NCBI GenBank assembly: GCA_033675265.1
Contig: JAUJYZ010001547.1
Coordinates: forward strand, 1-64,000
Origin: Actinostola sp. cb2023
Lineage: Eukaryota > Cnidaria > Anthozoa > Actiniaria > Actinostolidae
Direction of reading: 5' to 3'
DNA length: 64,000 nucleotides
Below are positions 1 through 11,001 of this stretch, in pieces; position 1 is the stretch's first letter; every line of letters starts with the position of its first letter. A program made the position numbers and the translations under genes. A model generated the notes under the pieces. It was not told the DNA's origin and did no database searches. It saw only the letters and a program-made list of their open reading frames with translations.

Positions 1-2
1 AC

Positions 3-2864
3 AAATACAAAGAGCTATTTCAAGATGTAGACATTAAGACAAGTAACACTAAAATCATTGCTTATGGAGGACATCCAATCAAGAATTATGGTAACTGTAC
101 ATTAACTGTTACACATTTGAATACAACCATAGAAAGTTTGTTTCATGTAGTGGAGTCACAAGGACCGGTAATACTGGGTTTACAGACAAGTCAGGATCTC
201 AAGTTGATAACACTTCATTGTAGTTTAAATTGCACAACTGAGTCAGATACAAAGTCACAACCAGAGCAAAAGAAAGGCAAGCCCAAAGGAAATGCACAAG
301 CGACGGAGAAACTCCTTACTGAATACAGTGACTGTTTTGAAGGAATTGGATGTTTCGAAGGCGAGTACCACATTGTTCTTGATGAAACAGTACCACCAGT
401 AGTACATCCACCACGTCGTATACCAGAAGCTCTTCGTAAACCCTTCAAAGCAGAGCTTGACTCGTTATGTGCTCAAGAAATACTGAAGAAAGTGGACAAA
501 CCCACTGACTGGGTTAACTCATTTGTATGTGTGACTAAACCAAATGGATCAATCAGGCTGTGCTTAGACCCAAAGGATCTCAACAAAGCCACCAAAAGGC
601 CTCACCACTATACACCAACACTGGAGGACATTTTAGCAAAGCTGAATGGAGCCAAATATTTTTCAATAGTTGATGCACGAAGTGGGTACTGGAATATAAA
701 GTTGGATGAAGAAAGCTCCTACTACACAACCTTCAATTCCCCTTTTGGTCGCTATCGTTTCTGCCGACTCCCCTTTGGCTTAATCTGTGCACAGGATGTA
801 TTCCAGAAGAAAGTAGACGAAACCTTCGGTGACCTTACAGGTGTGACTGGAATTGCTGATGATATTGTCGTGGTTGGATTCAAAGAAGATGGCAGTGATC
901 ATGATACTAACCTACAAGCTGTTATGGAGAGAGCACGCAGTACTGGTCTAAAGTTCAACCCTGATAAATGTGTCATAAAGAGCACTAGTATTCCATTCTA
1001 TGGGCACATTTTGAGTGCAAATGGTCTTAAGGTTGACCCTTCAAAGGTAGAGGCAATCAATGCATTGGATCCATCGTCTTCACTTCCAGATTTACAGTCA
1101 TTTCTAGGAGCTACACAGTATCTTAGCAGATTCATCCCTCATATGGCATCAGTTGCAGCACCCTTGTGGGATTTAGTCAAAAAATCCAGTGAATTTGTTT
1201 GGAGTCCTGAACACCAAGCAGCTGTTGACAAGATAAAACAAGCAATAGCAGCACCAACATCACTTAAATATTTTGACAGCAAGAAACCAGTAGTCGTTCA
1301 GGTTGACGCATCACAGCGTGGATTAGGCGCTGTACTCCTGCAGGATAATCAACCTCTGGCCTATTCTAGCAAACTACTAACTGACACTGAGCGACGCTAC
1401 TCCAACATTGAACGAGAAATGCTTGGAGTAGTGCATGGACTAGAGAAATTTCACTATTATTGCTATGGGAGACCAGTGGTTGTTCAGACGGATCACAAGC
1501 CCCTCGAGGCAATATCTAAAAAACATTTGGCAAGTGCACCCCCACGCATTGCCAGAATGCTCTTAAGAATTCAGAAATACAATGCACAAGTTACCTATAT
1601 TCCAGGAAAGGACATACCACTCGCAGACGCCTTGTCACGAATCAGCCCTTGTCCTGGAGATGAAATCCCAGGTTTAGATGTATCGGTACATGAGTTGCAC
1701 TTACACTTGAATGCAACTCCTACAAGACTTGATCAGATAAGAGATGAGACAGCAAAGGACATTGACCTAGCACTATTACGGACAGTCATAACAAATGGTT
1801 GGCCAAAAGTCAGATCAGAATGTCCATCACAACTACATGCATATTGGAATTATCGAGATGAGTTAACTGTCGCAGACGGCATAATTCTGAAAGGACTTAG
1901 GATTATAATTCCTAAGACAGTGCAAGTTGAAGTACTAAACCAACTACATTATGGTCATCAAGGATCAGAAAAATGTAAGCTACGTGCTAAAGGCTCAGTG
2001 TTTTGGCCTAATATCAATCAAGATATTGATATTATGGTGAAACAATGTGCACCTTGTCAGCGTCATCAGAAAGAAAACACCAAAGAGCCCATGATTCCAC
2101 ATGATGTACCGCAGAAATCATGGCATACTCTCGGAGCAGATCTATTTTACTGGAATAACTCACACTACTTGCTAGTATGTGACTACTACAGCAAATTCCC
2201 TTTAGTACGTAAACTTGCCAACTGTGAGTCAAGCACCACCATTGCACACATGAAGGGTATGTTTGAAGAACATGGAATTCCAGACAAGTTGATTACAGGA
2301 AATGACACACAGTTTACATCTGAGGTATTTCAGAAGTTTAGCAACACTTATGGTTTTGATCATGTAACAACATCACCATATTACCCACAAGCTAATGGCT
2401 TCATAGAGCGCAACGTACAAACAGTAAAAAATCTGCTACAAAAATGCAAGGAGTCAGGTGCAGACCCTCATTTAGCTATGTTATGTCTCAGAACAACGCC
2501 ACTCGATCATACCTTATCATCACCAGCAGAATTACTAAACTCGCGTGTCTATAAGACCAATTTACCAGCAATCTCTAAAGCAAATGTTGGACTATCAGCT
2601 GATGGATATATAAACAGCAAATTGCAGGAAAGACAAGACAAACAGAGATTTGTCTACGATAAGACAGCCAAGTCCTTATCACCACTCTATCCTAACGAAC
2701 AAGTTCGTGTGCTCAACCCCCAAACACACACATGGCAGCAAGGTATCATCAAGGATGCAACCATACACACCCTCGTTCTTACATGGTCGCCATGGAAAGC
2801 GGAAATGTTCTACGAAGGAACCGACGACATTTACACCGCACTGGTGAAACATTTACAAATGTAG
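3..2864 (+). CDS. pol: Gypsy pol: protease C-term, RT, RNase H, integrase (5' partial)
   Basis: The frame is open from the first bases of the window, so the start lies outside. Numbering from residue 1 at position 117: the end of a retropepsin-like domain; RT at about 90-290 with KPNGSIRLCLD, SIVDARSGYW, FCRLPFGL and the catalytic box as IADD rather than YADD; RNase H at about 370-490 with QVDASQRGLGAVL, EREMLG, TDHKPL and ADALSR; integrase from about 600 with an HHCC finger (HYGH to CAPCQ) and a DDE core (GADLF, GNDTQF, NGFIERN). It copies and integrates the element through an RNA intermediate. The frame ends early because the usual integrase tail lies in another frame. The enzymatic core looks undamaged, so the copy is fairly young. 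I am confident of the family, less so of activity. Confidence 0.92.
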   Translation, partial: KYKELFQDVDIKTSNTKIIAYGGHPIKNYGNCTLTVTHLNTTIESLFHVVESQGPVILGLQTSQDLKLITLHCSLNCTTESDTKSQPEQKKGKPKGNAQATEKLLTEYSDCFEGIGCFEGEYHIVLDETVPPVVHPPRRIPEALRKPFKAELDSLCAQEILKKVDKPTDWVNSFVCVTKPNGSIRLCLDPKDLNKATKRPHHYTPTLEDILAKLNGAKYFSIVDARSGYWNIKLDEESSYYTTFNSPFGRYRFCRLPFGLICAQDVFQKKVDETFGDLTGVTGIADDIVVVGFKEDGSDHDTNLQAVMERARSTGLKFNPDKCVIKSTSIPFYGHILSANGLKVDPSKVEAINALDPSSSLPDLQSFLGATQYLSRFIPHMASVAAPLWDLVKKSSEFVWSPEHQAAVDKIKQAIAAPTSLKYFDSKKPVVVQVDASQRGLGAVLLQDNQPLAYSSKLLTDTERRYSNIEREMLGVVHGLEKFHYYCYGRPVVVQTDHKPLEAISKKHLASAPPRIARMLLRIQKYNAQVTYIPGKDIPLADALSRISPCPGDEIPGLDVSVHELHLHLNATPTRLDQIRDETAKDIDLALLRTVITNGWPKVRSECPSQLHAYWNYRDELTVADGIILKGLRIIIPKTVQVEVLNQLHYGHQGSEKCKLRAKGSVFWPNINQDIDIMVKQCAPCQRHQKENTKEPMIPHDVPQKSWHTLGADLFYWNNSHYLLVCDYYSKFPLVRKLANCESSTTIAHMKGMFEEHGIPDKLITGNDTQFTSEVFQKFSNTYGFDHVTTSPYYPQANGFIERNVQTVKNLLQKCKESGADPHLAMLCLRTTPLDHTLSSPAELLNSRVYKTNLPAISKANVGLSADGYINSKLQERQDKQRFVYDKTAKSLSPLYPNEQVRVLNPQTHTWQQGIIKDATIHTLVLTWSPWKAEMFYEGTDDIYTALVKHLQM

Positions 2865-3043
2865 GTAATGTACCTAGAGACACTGACAATGCAGCTACTG
2901 ATGTACCATGCGTGCCAACTACACTTAATCAAGATCTGAACAATGACATTGTTAGCACGGTTGAACAATCTAGTGAACCCCAAACCACAGAGTTGAGGCG
3001 ATCGACACGTGTTAGAAAATCGCCTGAAAGACTAGACCTTTAA
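2770..3043 (+). pseudogene. Gypsy integrase C-terminal tail, out of frame with pol
   Basis: The typical end of gypsy integrases (PRSYMVAMESG followed by RRNRRHL) is read here in a frame different from the long pol ORF. It continues to a basic tail ending near RRSTRVRKSPERL. The long ORF leaves this frame around 2765-2775 and then stops at 2864, which points to a one-base indel. A programmed shift is unlikely at this place. Confidence 0.75.
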
Positions 3044-3118
3044 TGTATAAACATTAACACTTGTTTATTTCATAACATTGTTACAGTTGATATTTTCCTA
3101 ACAAGAGAAAGAAGGAGA

Positions 3119-3279
3119 TGTAATAGTTACTTCCGGTACATTCACTTCCGGTTTCTTTATGTAAATTAGATAGCCCGTTCACATGCTTCAAGATGGCTAC
3201 GCATAACAGAATAAAGATGTTCTTTCTGAATCTGTTCTAATCGTAGTATATGTTCCATCAACAAGAAAATAACATTACA
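3119..3279 (+). repeat. 3' LTR of the first gypsy element (161 bp)
   Basis: It starts TGTAAT and ends ATTACA, a perfect six-base terminal inversion, and follows a purine tract. An AATAAA polyadenylation signal lies at 3210-3215. The far end is set from this symmetry, since the matching 5' LTR is outside the window. Confidence 0.7.
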
Positions 3280-4634
3280 CAACAACATCATTCATCCTAT
3301 CAGAGCAAACAACGACATCATTCATCCTATCAGAGCAAACAACAACATCATTCATCCTATCAGAGCAAACAACAACGTCATTCATCCTATATCAGAGCAA
3401 ACAACAACATCATTCATCCTATCAGAGCAAACAACAACATCATTCATCCTATCAGAGCAAAGAACAACATCATTCATCCTATCAGAGCAAACAACGACAT
3501 CATTCATCCTATCAGAGCAAACAACGACATAATTCATCCTATCAGAGCAAACAACAACATCATTCATCCTACATCAGAGCAAACAACAACTACATCATTC
3601 ATCCTATCAGAGCAAACAACAACATCATTCATCCTATCAGAGCAAACAACAACATCATTCATCCTATCAGAGCAAACAACGACATCATTCATCCTATCAG
3701 AGCAAACAACAACATCATTCATCCTATCAGAGCAAACAACGACACCATTCATCCTATCAGAGCAAACAACGACATCATTCATCCTATCAGAGCAAACAAC
3801 AACATCATTCATCCTATCAGAGCAAACAACAACATCATTCATCCTATATCAGAGCAAACAACAACATCATTCATCCTATCAGAGCAAACAACAACATCAT
3901 TCATCCTATCAGAGCAAAGAACAACATCATTCATCCTATCAGAGCAAACAACGACATCATTCATCCTATCAGAGCAAACAACGACATAATTCATCCTATC
4001 AGAGCAAACAACAACATCATTCATCCTATCAGAGCAAACAACGACATCATTCATCCTATCAGAGCAAACAACGACATCATTCATCCTATCAGAGCAAACA
4101 ACAACATCATTCATCCTATCAGAGCAAACAACAACATCATTCATCCTATCAGAGCAAACAACGACATCATTCATCCTATCAGAGCAAACAACAACATCAT
4201 TCATCCTATCAGAGCAAACAACGACACCATTCATCCTATCAGAGCAAACAACGACATCATTCATCCTATCAGAACAAAAAACAACATTATTCATCCTATC
4301 AGAGCAAACAACAACATCATTAATCCTATCAGAGCAAACAACAACATCATTCATCCTATCAGAGCAAACAACGACATCATTCATCCTATCAGAGCAAACA
4401 ACGACATCATTCATCCTATCAGAGCAAACAACGACATCATTCATCCTATCAGAGCAAACAACGACATCATTCATCCTATCAGAGCAAACATCGACATCAT
4501 TCATCCTATCAGAGCAAACAACGACATCATTCATCCTATCAGAGCAAACAACAACATCATTCATCCTATCAGAGCAAACAACAACATCATTCATCCTATC
4601 AGAGCAAACAACAACATCATTCATCCTATCAGAG
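3280..4634. repeat. 30-bp minisatellite, array A segment 1
   Basis: About 45 head-to-tail copies of a 30-bp unit: CATCATTCATCCTATCAGAG followed by a ten-base CAAACAACAA-type tail. Variants include CGAC for CAAC, AAAGAACAAC, CATAATTCATCC and units with two extra bases (CTATATCAG, CTACATCAG). Because 30 is a multiple of three and the unit has stops in only two frames, long spurious ORFs appear on both strands. It ends at the CAGAG that is the target of the next gypsy insertion. Confidence 0.97.
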
Positions 4635-4914
4635 TGAAGGGACTACCCGCTGACCAACAGTCAGCTCTGAATTACCGCTGACCCGAACGAGTAAGCAGTC
4701 AGCCATTTTGTTTACATCGATCTACAAACTAATCTTGAAGCACGACCCTATGCCTATGTAATTGCACTTATATGATTACTGTGAGTCTTTAGCTTCTGAT
4801 ATATTGTCTATTTGTTATGTTGTTATTTAGTTTTACACCCTAATTGTATTGTAGGACTTATCATCGTCGTCATTAAACTTCATTTTGAAATCACGATCGA
4901 GGAGTCTTTCTTCA
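4635..4914 (+). repeat. 5' LTR of the deleted gypsy element (280 bp)
   Basis: Begins TGAAGGGACTACC and ends TCTTTCTTCA. It is nearly identical to 5798-6073 and 8309-8588. It differs from the 3' LTR by small indels, such as a four-base ATCG insertion near 4720. Confidence 0.93.
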
Positions 4915-4944
4915 TGACAAGTCAGTAATAATGGTCATCGTCAC

Positions 4945-5744
4945 GTGCTCTGTCCCGGACTGCGAATTCCAGTCAGAGGACGTCTCCGAAGCCCTGGCAA
5001 TCGCCCTGCTCACGACCGGTTCCTGTGTGCCATGCTCCAGCTGAGGAACACCCCAGATCCTGACTGCAACCTCTCCCCTGCGCAGATCATCTTCGGTCGC
5101 CCGTTACGAGACTCCCTAGCCTTCGTTAACCGCTTGGAGAAGTACACCAACCCCAACATTCGCCCATTATGGCGGCACGCTTGGGCCGCAAAGGAAGATG
5201 CTCTCCGGGCACGCATAACCCGCACCACTGAGAGTCTGAAGGCCCACTCGCGGGCACTACGCCCCCTGTCAATCGGCGAGCAAGTCTTCCTGCAGAATCC
5301 CAAGGCTCCAACCCAACCAAGTGGGACAGATCGGGAGTGGTCATGGAATCACCCGTTCACGACCAGTACCGTGTGAAGGTGGATGGTTCTGGAAGACTTA
5401 CGTTGCGCAACCGCCGCTTCCTTCGCGCGTACACCCAAGCCACCCCCTCCATCACACCTCGACAGCAGACAGCATCAGACCCGTCCGACAGCAGTGCCGG
5501 ACAGCGGACGACATCTCCACCCACAGCAGCCGCCCCCGACTGCCTCCCTGAGGAAGAACCCCAAGAGCCACAAGCGTCCTCTGGTCCCCCAAGGCATACA
5601 GCAGATGCACCGCCCATCCAGTTGCCATCAGCTGGCAGTAACACAACGCCGCCACAGATTCTACCCCACGACCCGCCGCGTCCACAACGTGCGCGACGGC
5701 CGCCCAAGCGACATGAGCCAGAAACTGGGCAATGGCTTGAATGA
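4945..5744 (+). pseudogene. Gypsy integrase C-terminal fragment, frameshifted
   Basis: The first frame (to about 5300) reads the end of an integrase core: RFLCAMLQLRNTP and LSPAQIIFGRPLRD, then a helical stretch and SIGEQVFLQN, as in gypsy integrases. The rest of the domain (KWDRSGVV, QYRVKVDGSGR, LRNRRFLR) continues in another frame from about 5307 to a stop at 5744. The shift falls at about 5300-5312. A proline-rich, low-complexity tail follows. This is a remnant and cannot act alone. Confidence 0.85.
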
Positions 5745-5797
5745 GTCCTCCTACCTACGCCGCACTTCGTCACCGAAGGTTTTCGGACTGGGGGGGA

Positions 5798-6073
5798 TGA
5801 AAGGACTACCCGCTGACCAACAGTCAGCTCTGAGTTACCGCTGACCCGAACGAGTAAGCAGTCAGCCATTTTGTTTACATCTACAAACTAATCTTGAAGC
5901 ACGACCCTATGCCTATGTAATTGCACTTATATGATTACTGTGAGTCTTTAGCTTCTGATATATTGTCTATTTGTTATCTTGTTATTTAGTTTTACACCCT
6001 AATTGTATTGTAGGACATATCATCGTCGTCATTAAACTTCATTTTGAAATCACGATCGAGGAGTCTTTCTTCA
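5798..6073 (+). repeat. 3' LTR of the deleted gypsy element (276 bp)
   Basis: Starts TGAAAGGACTACC directly after the G-rich purine tract and ends TTCTTCA, followed by the CAGAG target duplicate and the resumed minisatellite. Confidence 0.93.
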
Positions 6074-8308
6074 CAGAGCAAACAACAACATCATTCATCC
6101 TATCAGAGCAAACGACAACATCATTCATCCTATCAGAGCAAACAACAACATCATTCATCCTATCAGAGCAAACAACAACATCATTCATCCTATCAGAGCA
6201 AACAACAACATCATTCATCCTATCAGAGCAAACAACAACATCATTCATCCTATCAGAGCAAACAACAACATCATTCATCCTACCAGAGCAAATAACAACA
6301 TCATTCATCCTATCAGAGCAAACAACAACATCATTCATCCAGGCTATCAGAGCAAACAACAACATCATTCATCCTATCAGAGCAAACATCAACATCATTC
6401 ATCCTATCAGAGCAAACAACATCATCATTCATTCCATCAGAGCAAACAGCATCATCATTCATTCTATCAGAGCAAACGACAACATCATTCATCCTATCAG
6501 AGCAAACAACAACATCATTCATCCTATCAGAGCAAACGACAACATCATTCATCCTATCAGAGCAAACAATAACATCATTCATCGTACCAGAGCAAACAAC
6601 AACATCATTCATCCTATCAGAGCAAACAACAACATCATTCGTCCTATTAGAGCAAACAACAACATCAGTCATCCTATCAGAGCAAACAACAACATTATTC
6701 ATCCTATCAGAGCAAACAACAACATCATTCATCCTATCAGAGCAAAACAACAACATCATTCATCCTATCAGAGCAAACAACGACATAATTCATCCTATCA
6801 GAGCAAACAACAACATCATTCATCCTATCAGAGCAAACAACGACATCATTCATCCTATCAGAGCAAACAACAACATCATTCATCCTATCAGAGCAAACAA
6901 CGACACCATTCATCCTATCAGAGCAAACAACGACATCATTCATCCTATCAGAGCAAACAACGACATCATTCATCCTATCAGAGCAAACAACAACATCATT
7001 CATCCTATATCAGAGCAAACAACAACATCATTCATCCTATCAGAGCAAACAACAACATCATTCATCCTATCAGAGCAAAGAACAACATCATTCATCCTAT
7101 CAGAGCAAACAACAACATCATTCATCCTATCAGAGCAAACAACAACATCATTCATCCTATCAGAGCAAACAACAACATTATTCATCCTATCAGAGCAAAC
7201 AACAACATCATTCATCCTATCAGAGCAAAACAACAACATCATTCATCCTATCAGAGCAAACAACGACATAATTCATCCTATCAGAGCAAACAACAACATC
7301 ATTCATCCTATCAGAGCAAACAACGACATCATTCATCCTATCAGAGCAAACAACAACATCATTCATCCTATCAGAGCAAACAACGACACCATTCATCCTA
7401 TCAGAGCAAACAACGACATCATTCATCCTATCAGAGCAAACAACGACATCATTCATCCTATCAGAGCAAACAACAACATCATTCATCCTATATCAGAGCA
7501 AACAACAACATCATTCATCCTATCAGAGCAAACAACAACATCATTCATCCTATCAGAGCAAAGAACAACATCATTCATCCTATCAGAGCAAACAACAACA
7601 TCATTCATCCTATCAGAGCAAACAACAACATCATTCATCCTATCAGAGCAAACAACAACATCATTCATCCTATCAGAGCAAACAACGACATCATTCATCC
7701 TATCAGAGCAAACAACGACATAATTCATCCTATCAGAGCAAACAACAACATCATTCATCCTATCAGAACAAACAACGACATCACTCATCCTATCAGAGCA
7801 AACAACGACATCATTCATCCTATCAGAGCAAACAACAACATCATTCATCCTATCAGAGCAAACAACAACATCATTCATCCTATCAGAGCAAACAACGACA
7901 TCATTCATCCTATCAGAGCAAACAACAACATCATTCATCCTATCAGAGCAAACAACGACACCATTCATCCTATCAGAGCAAACAACGACATCATTCATCC
8001 TATCAGAGCAAACAACGACATCATTCATCCTATCAGAGCAAACAACGACATAATTCATCCTATCAGAGCAAACAACAACATCATTCATCCTATCAGAGCA
8101 AATAACAACATCATTCATCCTATCAGAGCAAACAACGATATCATTCATCCTATCAGAGCAAACAACAACATCATTCATCCTATCAGAGCAAACAACAACA
8201 TCATTCATCCTATCAGAGCAAACAACAACATCATTCATCCTATCAGAGCAAACAACAACATCATTCATCCTATCAGAGCAAACAACAACATCATTCATCC
8301 TATCAGAG
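6074..8308. repeat. 30-bp minisatellite, array A segment 2
   Basis: About 74 units between the gypsy 3' LTR and the solo LTR. It shows higher-order structure: 6737-7003 recurs at 7220-7486, an offset of 483 bp or about sixteen units, with the same ordered variants and the same extra A in AGCAAAACAA. A diverged pair of units (TTCCATCAG, then GCATCATCATTCATTC) near 6423 recurs at 8995 and 9505. Confidence 0.97.
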
Positions 8309-8588
8309 TGAAGGGACTACCCGCTGACCAACCGTCAGCTCTGAATTACCGCTGACCCGAACTAGTAAGCAGTCAGCCATTTTGTTTACATCTACAAACT
8401 AATCTTGAAGCACGACCCTATGCCTATGTAATTGCACTTATATGATTACTGTGAGTCTTTAGCTTCTGATATATTGTCTATTTGTTATCTTGTTATTTAG
8501 TTTTACACCCTAATTGTATTGTAGGACTTAAGTATCATCGTCGTCATTAAACTTCATTTTGAAATCACGATCGAGGAGTCTTTCTTCA
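8309..8588 (+). repeat. Solo gypsy LTR inside the minisatellite
   Basis: A complete copy of the 280-bp LTR with CAGAG on both sides (8304-8308 and 8589-8593) and no internal sequence. The array units to its right match those to the right of the 5798-6073 LTR, including the GCAAACGACAAC variant, the ACCAGAGCAAATAAC unit and a GGCTATCAG junction. That favours duplication of an array block carrying the LTR over an independent insertion. Confidence 0.93.
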
Positions 8589-10107
8589 CAGAGCAAACAA
8601 CAACATCATTCATCCTATCAGAGCAAACGACAACATCATTCATCCTATCAGAGCAAACGACAACACCATTCATCCTATCAGAGCAAACAACAACATCATT
8701 CATCCTATCAGAGCAAACAACAACATCATTCATCCTATCAGAGCAAACAACAACATCATTCATCCTATCAGAGCAAACAACAACATCATTCATCCTATCA
8801 GAGCAAACAACAACACCATTCATCCTACCAGAGCAAATAACAACATCATTCATCCTATCAGAGCAAACAACAACATCATTCATCCTGGCTATCAGAGCAA
8901 ACAACAACATGATTCATCCTATCAGAGCAAACAACAACATCATTCATCCTATAAGAGCAAACAACAACATCATTCACTATCAGAGCAAACAACATCATCA
9001 TTCATTCCATCAGAGCAAACAGCATCATCATTCATTCTATCAGAGCAAACGACAACATCATTCATCCTATCAGAGCAAACAACAACATCATTCATCCTAT
9101 CAGAGCAAACAACAACATCATTCATCCTATCAGAGCAAACGACAAAATCATTCATCCTATCAGAGCAAACAACAACATCATTCATCCTATCAGAGCAAAC
9201 AACAACATCATTCATCCTATCAGAGCAAACAACAACATCATTCATCCTATCAGAGCAAACAACAACATCATTCATCCTACCAGAGCAAATAACAACATCA
9301 TTCATCCTATCAGAGCAAACAACAACATCATTCATCCTATCAGAGCAAACAACAACATCATTCATCCTATCAGAGCAAACAACAACATCATTCATCCTAT
9401 CAGAGCAATCAACAACATCATTCATCCTATCAGAGCAAACAACAACATCATTCATCCTATCAGAGCAAACAACAACATCATTCATCCTATCAGAGCAAAC
9501 AACATCATCATTCATTCCATCAGAGCAAACAGCATCATCATTCATTCTATCAGAGCAAACGACAACATCATTCATCCTATCAGAGCAAACAACAACATCA
9601 TTCATCCTATCAGAGCAAAGAACAACATCATTCATCCTATCAGAGCAAACGACAAAATCATTCATCCTATCAGAGCAAACAACAACATCATTCATCCTAT
9701 CAGAGCAAACAACAACATCATTCATCCTATCAGAGCAAACAACAACATCATTCATCCTATCAGAGCAAACAACAACATCATTCATCCTACCAGAGCAAAT
9801 AACAACATCATTCATCCTATCAGAGCAAACAACAACATCATTCATCCTATCAGAGCAAACAACAGCATCATTCATCCTATCAGAGCAAACAACAACATCA
9901 TTCATCCTATCAGAGCAAACAACAACATCATTCATCCTATCAGAGCAAACAATAACATCATTCATCGTATCAGAGCAAACAACAACATCATTCATCCTAT
10001 CAGAGCAAACAACAACATCATTCATCCTATCAGAGCAAACAATAACATCATTCATCGTATCAGAGCAAACAACAACATCATTCATCCTATCAGAGCAAAC
10101 AGTAACA
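8589..10107. repeat. 30-bp minisatellite, array A segment 3
   Basis: About 50 units. A block beginning with the TTCCATCAG variant repeats at an offset of 510 bp (8995 and 9505), i.e. seventeen units. The array stops at a SINE insertion next to the CTLD-N exon of gene A. Confidence 0.97.
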
Positions 10108-10115
10108 TCATTGGA

Positions 10116-10372
10116 GTTGTCATCATACACACTCTATCGAAAAAAAAGAGGGTTTGCACGATCAGGTGGCGGCAGCCATGTTATGGGGCATGAACAATAA
10201 AATCATTTTAAATGGGAACTAATTCAATTCATTATGGGAAAGGCCTCCCTTTAAAATACTCCCTAACGTGGCTGCTGCCAAATGATCGTGCAAACCCTCT
10301 ACACTGGATTTGAACCTCCTGCGACCTCCTGGAATACTTGTATGGTGTTCTAACCACTGAGCCACTGGGAAC
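10116..10372 (-). mobile_element. tRNA-derived SINE with a foldback body
   Basis: Read on the minus strand, an A-box-like TGGCTCAGTGG (10354-10364) and a B-box GGTTCAAATCC (10306-10316) lie 37 bases apart, as in a tRNA-type pol III promoter. The body holds an inverted repeat: AGAGGGTTTGCACGATCA occurs on the plus strand from about 10148 and on the minus strand from about 10300, with similarity reaching about 40 bases. TCATTGGA flanks both ends (10108-10115 and 10373-10380) as a likely target duplication. The paralogous site near 49255 lacks the element. Confidence 0.75.
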
Positions 10373-10439
10373 TCATTGGACGAAGCCAACCCAACCGAAC
10401 AAAATATATTACACAGAAAGTGTCTCATATAAGTCTCAC

Positions 10440-10622
10440 TTGTTTGATTGTTGATGTCTTTGAGAAACACATCATATATAAAGTGGTTGTGGTTTTCAGA
10501 AGAGATGGAAGCAAGATCTCCACCAAGTGACTGACAGTGTGTTCGTGCTTCGGACCAAGTTTTAAGATCCTTGAAAACTTTCAGAGCAGCATCACCATAG
10601 CGATACCAGTCATTACCAAGAT
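10440..10622 (-). CDS. Gene A, exon for N-terminal half of a C-type lectin domain
   Basis: The acceptor CTCTCTCAG precedes the exon and the donor GTGAGA follows it, giving 183 nt with phase 1 at both ends. The translation has the start of a CTLD: WYRYGDAALKVF, TWSEARTHC, and GGDLASI before an acidic, aromatic stretch. CTLDs bind carbohydrate or protein ligands outside the cell. The half ends before the WIG core, which is encoded by a separate exon type (see 38539-38768). Downstream on the minus strand come the SINE and then the minisatellite, so no partner exon is seen before the window edge. The same exon occurs at 49310-49492 with high identity and equal length. I infer selection on it but cannot prove expression. 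Confidence 0.8.
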
Positions 10623-10698
10623 CTGAGAGAGATTAAGTTCAGTTCAACACCAATCAAATCGCATTTAGAGATCAATGTTCATGAGGTATATATTTGTA

Positions 10699-10862
10699 TT
10701 GACTGACCTTCCTTTATAACTTCGATATAGTTTTTTACTGACTGACTGTATTGACTGTATTGACTGACCTTCCTTTATAACTTCGATATAGTTTTTACTG
10801 ACTGACTGTATTGACTGTATTGACTGACCTGCCTTTATAACTTCGATATAGTTTTTACGATT
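10699..10862. repeat. Tandem repeat, about 60 bp x 3, in gene A intron
   Basis: The unit contains CCTTCCTTTATAACTTCGAT followed by ATAGTTTTT and several GACTGACTGTATT steps. Copies begin at about 10707, 10768 and 10828. The same repeat occupies the equivalent place in gene B (49566-49736 and 52030-52300). Confidence 0.85.
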
Positions 10863-10931
10863 TCTCTCATCGACTTTCTGTAGAAGAAAATGAGAAACAA
10901 AATATACATGAATATTTACCTATTTTTCAAC

Positions 10932-10962
10932 AACAATAATAATAATAATAATAATAATAATA

Positions 10963-11000
<38 letters not shown>
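10932..11000. repeat. (AAT)n directly followed by (ATT)n
   Basis: A run of AAT triplets switches to ATT triplets, making an almost perfect self-complementary microsatellite of about 68 bp in the intron. No gene is seen here. Confidence 0.9.

Positions 11001-11001
<1 letters not shown>

Larger units (their letters stand above)
1..3279 (+). mobile_element. Ty3/gypsy LTR retrotransposon, 3' part
   Basis: The element enters the window already inside the protease region and runs through reverse transcriptase, RNase H and integrase to a 3' LTR. A purine tract (AAGAGAAAGAAGGAGA) lies directly before the LTR, as expected for the plus-strand primer. The 5' LTR and gag would lie left of the window. 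Its right end abuts the 30-bp minisatellite, so it probably inserted into or beside that array. Confidence 0.9.
4635..6073 (+). mobile_element. Internally deleted Ty3/gypsy element inside the minisatellite
   Basis: Two LTRs flank an 883-bp interior. The five bases CAGAG occur on both sides (4630-4634 and 6074-6078) as a target-site duplication taken from the minisatellite unit. The interior jumps almost directly from the 5' LTR into the integrase, so gag, protease, RT and RNase H are missing. A purine tract with seven G precedes the 3' LTR. The element belongs to a different gypsy lineage from the one at 1-3279 because its LTR and integrase are unlike. Confidence 0.9.

Noticed and set aside
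3280..4634. CRISPR array
   Set aside because: Repeats are directly contiguous with no unique spacers, and the setting is eukaryotic.
3250..10130. Long ORFs of repeating decapeptides (for example HPIRANNNII, MNDVVVCSDR) as repeat proteins
   Set aside because: They exist in four frames on both strands because a 30-bp unit is a multiple of three; no flanking start context, no non-repeat domain, and the array is interrupted by retroelements.
10219..10470. 83-codon minus ORF containing VAQWLEHHTSIPGG
   Set aside because: This is the usual translation of a tRNA-like SINE head joined to part of the CTLD-N exon and intron.
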